Assembly: GCA_946498265.1 (NCBI GenBank)
Contig: CAMMNR010000088.1
Location: 1-7,294 of the forward strand
Reading direction: 5' to 3'
Source: an uncultured Clostridium sp.
GTDB lineage: Bacteria; Bacillota; Clostridia; TANB77; CAG-508
DNA length: 7,294 bases
Below the pieces are notes generated by a model, which searched no databases, was not told the origin of the DNA, and was given only the letters and a program-made list of their open reading frames with translations. Every line of letters begins with the position of its first letter. Position 1 is the stretch's first letter. The translations under genes and the position numbers were made by a program. Shown piece by piece: positions 6,464 to 7,294 of the stretch.

Positions 6464-7120
6464 ATGTTTGAGAGTAAATATAGTAAAGTGTTAACAGTTT
6501 TATTAGCAATAGTAATTATAGCAATATTAGGTTTACTTGGATATTTAGCATATGACTACTATCAAAATTATGTTATCTCAACAGATGCTAATCAATTTGT
6601 AGATGATTTCCAAGGTGAGGTAGCAGATGGAGAAGCTAACGATAATAATACTAATACATCAACTGAAGATCCATTTAATCAAATTGAAAGTACCAATACA
6701 ACAGGTGGAACAAGTAAAACTTATAAAGGTTTCGGAGTGCTAGGTACAATAGAAATACCATCTATTAGTTTAAAATATCCAGTTCTTGATAAAGTAACAC
6801 CAAAATCAATAGAAACAGCAGTGGCATTTTTATATGGTACAGGTTTAAACCAACCAGGTAACAGCGTTATTATAGGACACAACTATAGAAATGGACTATT
6901 TTTCTCAAATCTTAAAAAAGTAAATGTTGGAGAAAAAATTTATATAACAGATCTTGAAGGAAATAGAGTTGAATATACGATTTATAATAAATTTGAAGCA
7001 GCTGAAAATGATACTTCATTTTATCAAAGAGATACAGGTGGCAAGCCAGAAATAACTCTATCTACTTGTACAGATGATAGTAGTGCAAGAATAATAATTT
7101 TTGGTAGGACAGAAGGATAA
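6464..7120 (+). CDS. Sortase (cysteine transpeptidase), membrane-anchored
   Basis: 218 residues. A single N-terminal hydrophobic segment at about 9-30 (VLTVLLAIVIIAILGLLGYLAY) predicts a signal anchor with the catalytic domain outside. A Ser/Thr/Asn-rich linker (about 40-88) precedes the sortase beta-barrel (about 89-216), which opens with GVLGTIEIPSISLKYPVL. The catalytic triad is visible: H139 in IIGHNYRNG, C202 in TLSTC, and R209 in SARIIIFGR. Sortases cleave a C-terminal sorting motif between Thr and Gly and join the protein to cell-wall peptide or to a pilin lysine. TLSTCT recalls class B, while the N-terminal anchor and short size also fit classes A or D, so I leave the class open. No substrate with an LPXTG-like tail lies in the window, so it is likely a housekeeping or remote-acting sortase. 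It has its own promoter and terminator. Confidence 0.93.
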   Translation: MFESKYSKVLTVLLAIVIIAILGLLGYLAYDYYQNYVISTDANQFVDDFQGEVADGEANDNNTNTSTEDPFNQIESTNTTGGTSKTYKGFGVLGTIEIPSISLKYPVLDKVTPKSIETAVAFLYGTGLNQPGNSVIIGHNYRNGLFFSNLKKVNVGEKIYITDLEGNRVEYTIYNKFEAAENDTSFYQRDTGGKPEITLSTCTDDSSARIIIFGRTEG

Positions 7121-7147
7121 TAAAAATTAAATAAGGTTATTAAAAAT

Positions 7148-7202
7148 GAGTTGTTTTATAATTATGTTATTTTAGATAATAATAAAACAACTTCTTTTTT
7201 TT
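7148..7202 (+). terminator. Intrinsic terminator after the sortase gene
   Basis: AGTTGTTTTAT (7149-7159) pairs with ATAAAACAACT (7182-7192) over 11 bp, with an AT-rich 22-base loop, followed by eight T at 7195-7202. It lies 28 bases past the sortase stop. Confidence 0.8.
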
Positions 7203-7294
7203 ACAATTGCAGAATAGTTTTAAAATTGTGCATATTTTAAACAGGACTAAAGATTAAAAAATTTTTCGAGCAAAAAAGATGTCAAAACATGTAA
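7203..7294. other. Unassigned AT-rich end of window
   Basis: No start codon with a ribosome binding site and no RNA gene is visible. It contains GACTAAAGAT (7245-7254), also present at 3388-3397, and a short dyad near the end (ATGT/ACAT in GATGTCAAAACATG). It is probably the upstream region of the next gene. Confidence 0.3.

Overview
The window is very AT-rich and all supported genes lie on the + strand. The style fits an uncultured low-GC, gut-type Clostridia/Bacillota: A-ending codons (ACA, ATA, GGA, AGA), strong GGAGG-like ribosome binding sites, U-tract terminators, a sortase, and a large surface-type protein of Ig-like and fibronectin-like modules. The taxonomic guess is inference from style and gene content, not from a marker search.

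Layout: (1) About 221-3180 is a large multi-domain surface-type protein gene. It is open to 2941, then continues as a recognisable C-terminal formylglycine-enzyme-like (SUMF1/FGE fold) tail through two frame changes, so it looks decayed. It also lacks a visible export signal. (2) 3181-3455 is non-coding and holds hairpins and a terminator. (3) 3456-3935 encodes a small membrane-anchored protein with one extracytoplasmic beta domain, followed by a terminator. (4) 4107-5858 is alaS, an unusually short alanyl-tRNA synthetase of 583 residues. It keeps the catalytic core and the editing-site metal ligands but lacks the beta-barrel before the editing core and the C-terminal C-Ala domain. (5) 5852-5964 is a pair of inverted REP-like hairpins with a perfect 29-base inverted repeat; the alaS stop codon lies inside the first hairpin. 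(6) 5985-6329 is a HIT/HINT-family nucleotide hydrolase. (7) 6464-7120 is a sortase with its own promoter and a downstream terminator. (8) 7203-7294 holds no gene that I can support.

The genes do not form one pathway. alaS and the HIT protein are housekeeping functions. The first gene, the small anchored protein and the sortase concern the cell surface, but no protein here ends in an LPXTG-type sorting signal, so the sortase's substrates lie elsewhere. Terminators after about 3330, 4017 and 7202 and promoters before alaS and the sortase suggest mostly separate transcription units; hinT may be co-transcribed with alaS across the REP pair. I found no defence system, CRISPR array, transposase gene, tRNA or rRNA. 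The most noteworthy items are the reduced alanyl-tRNA synthetase, the REP-like pair that overlaps its stop codon, and the decayed repeat protein.
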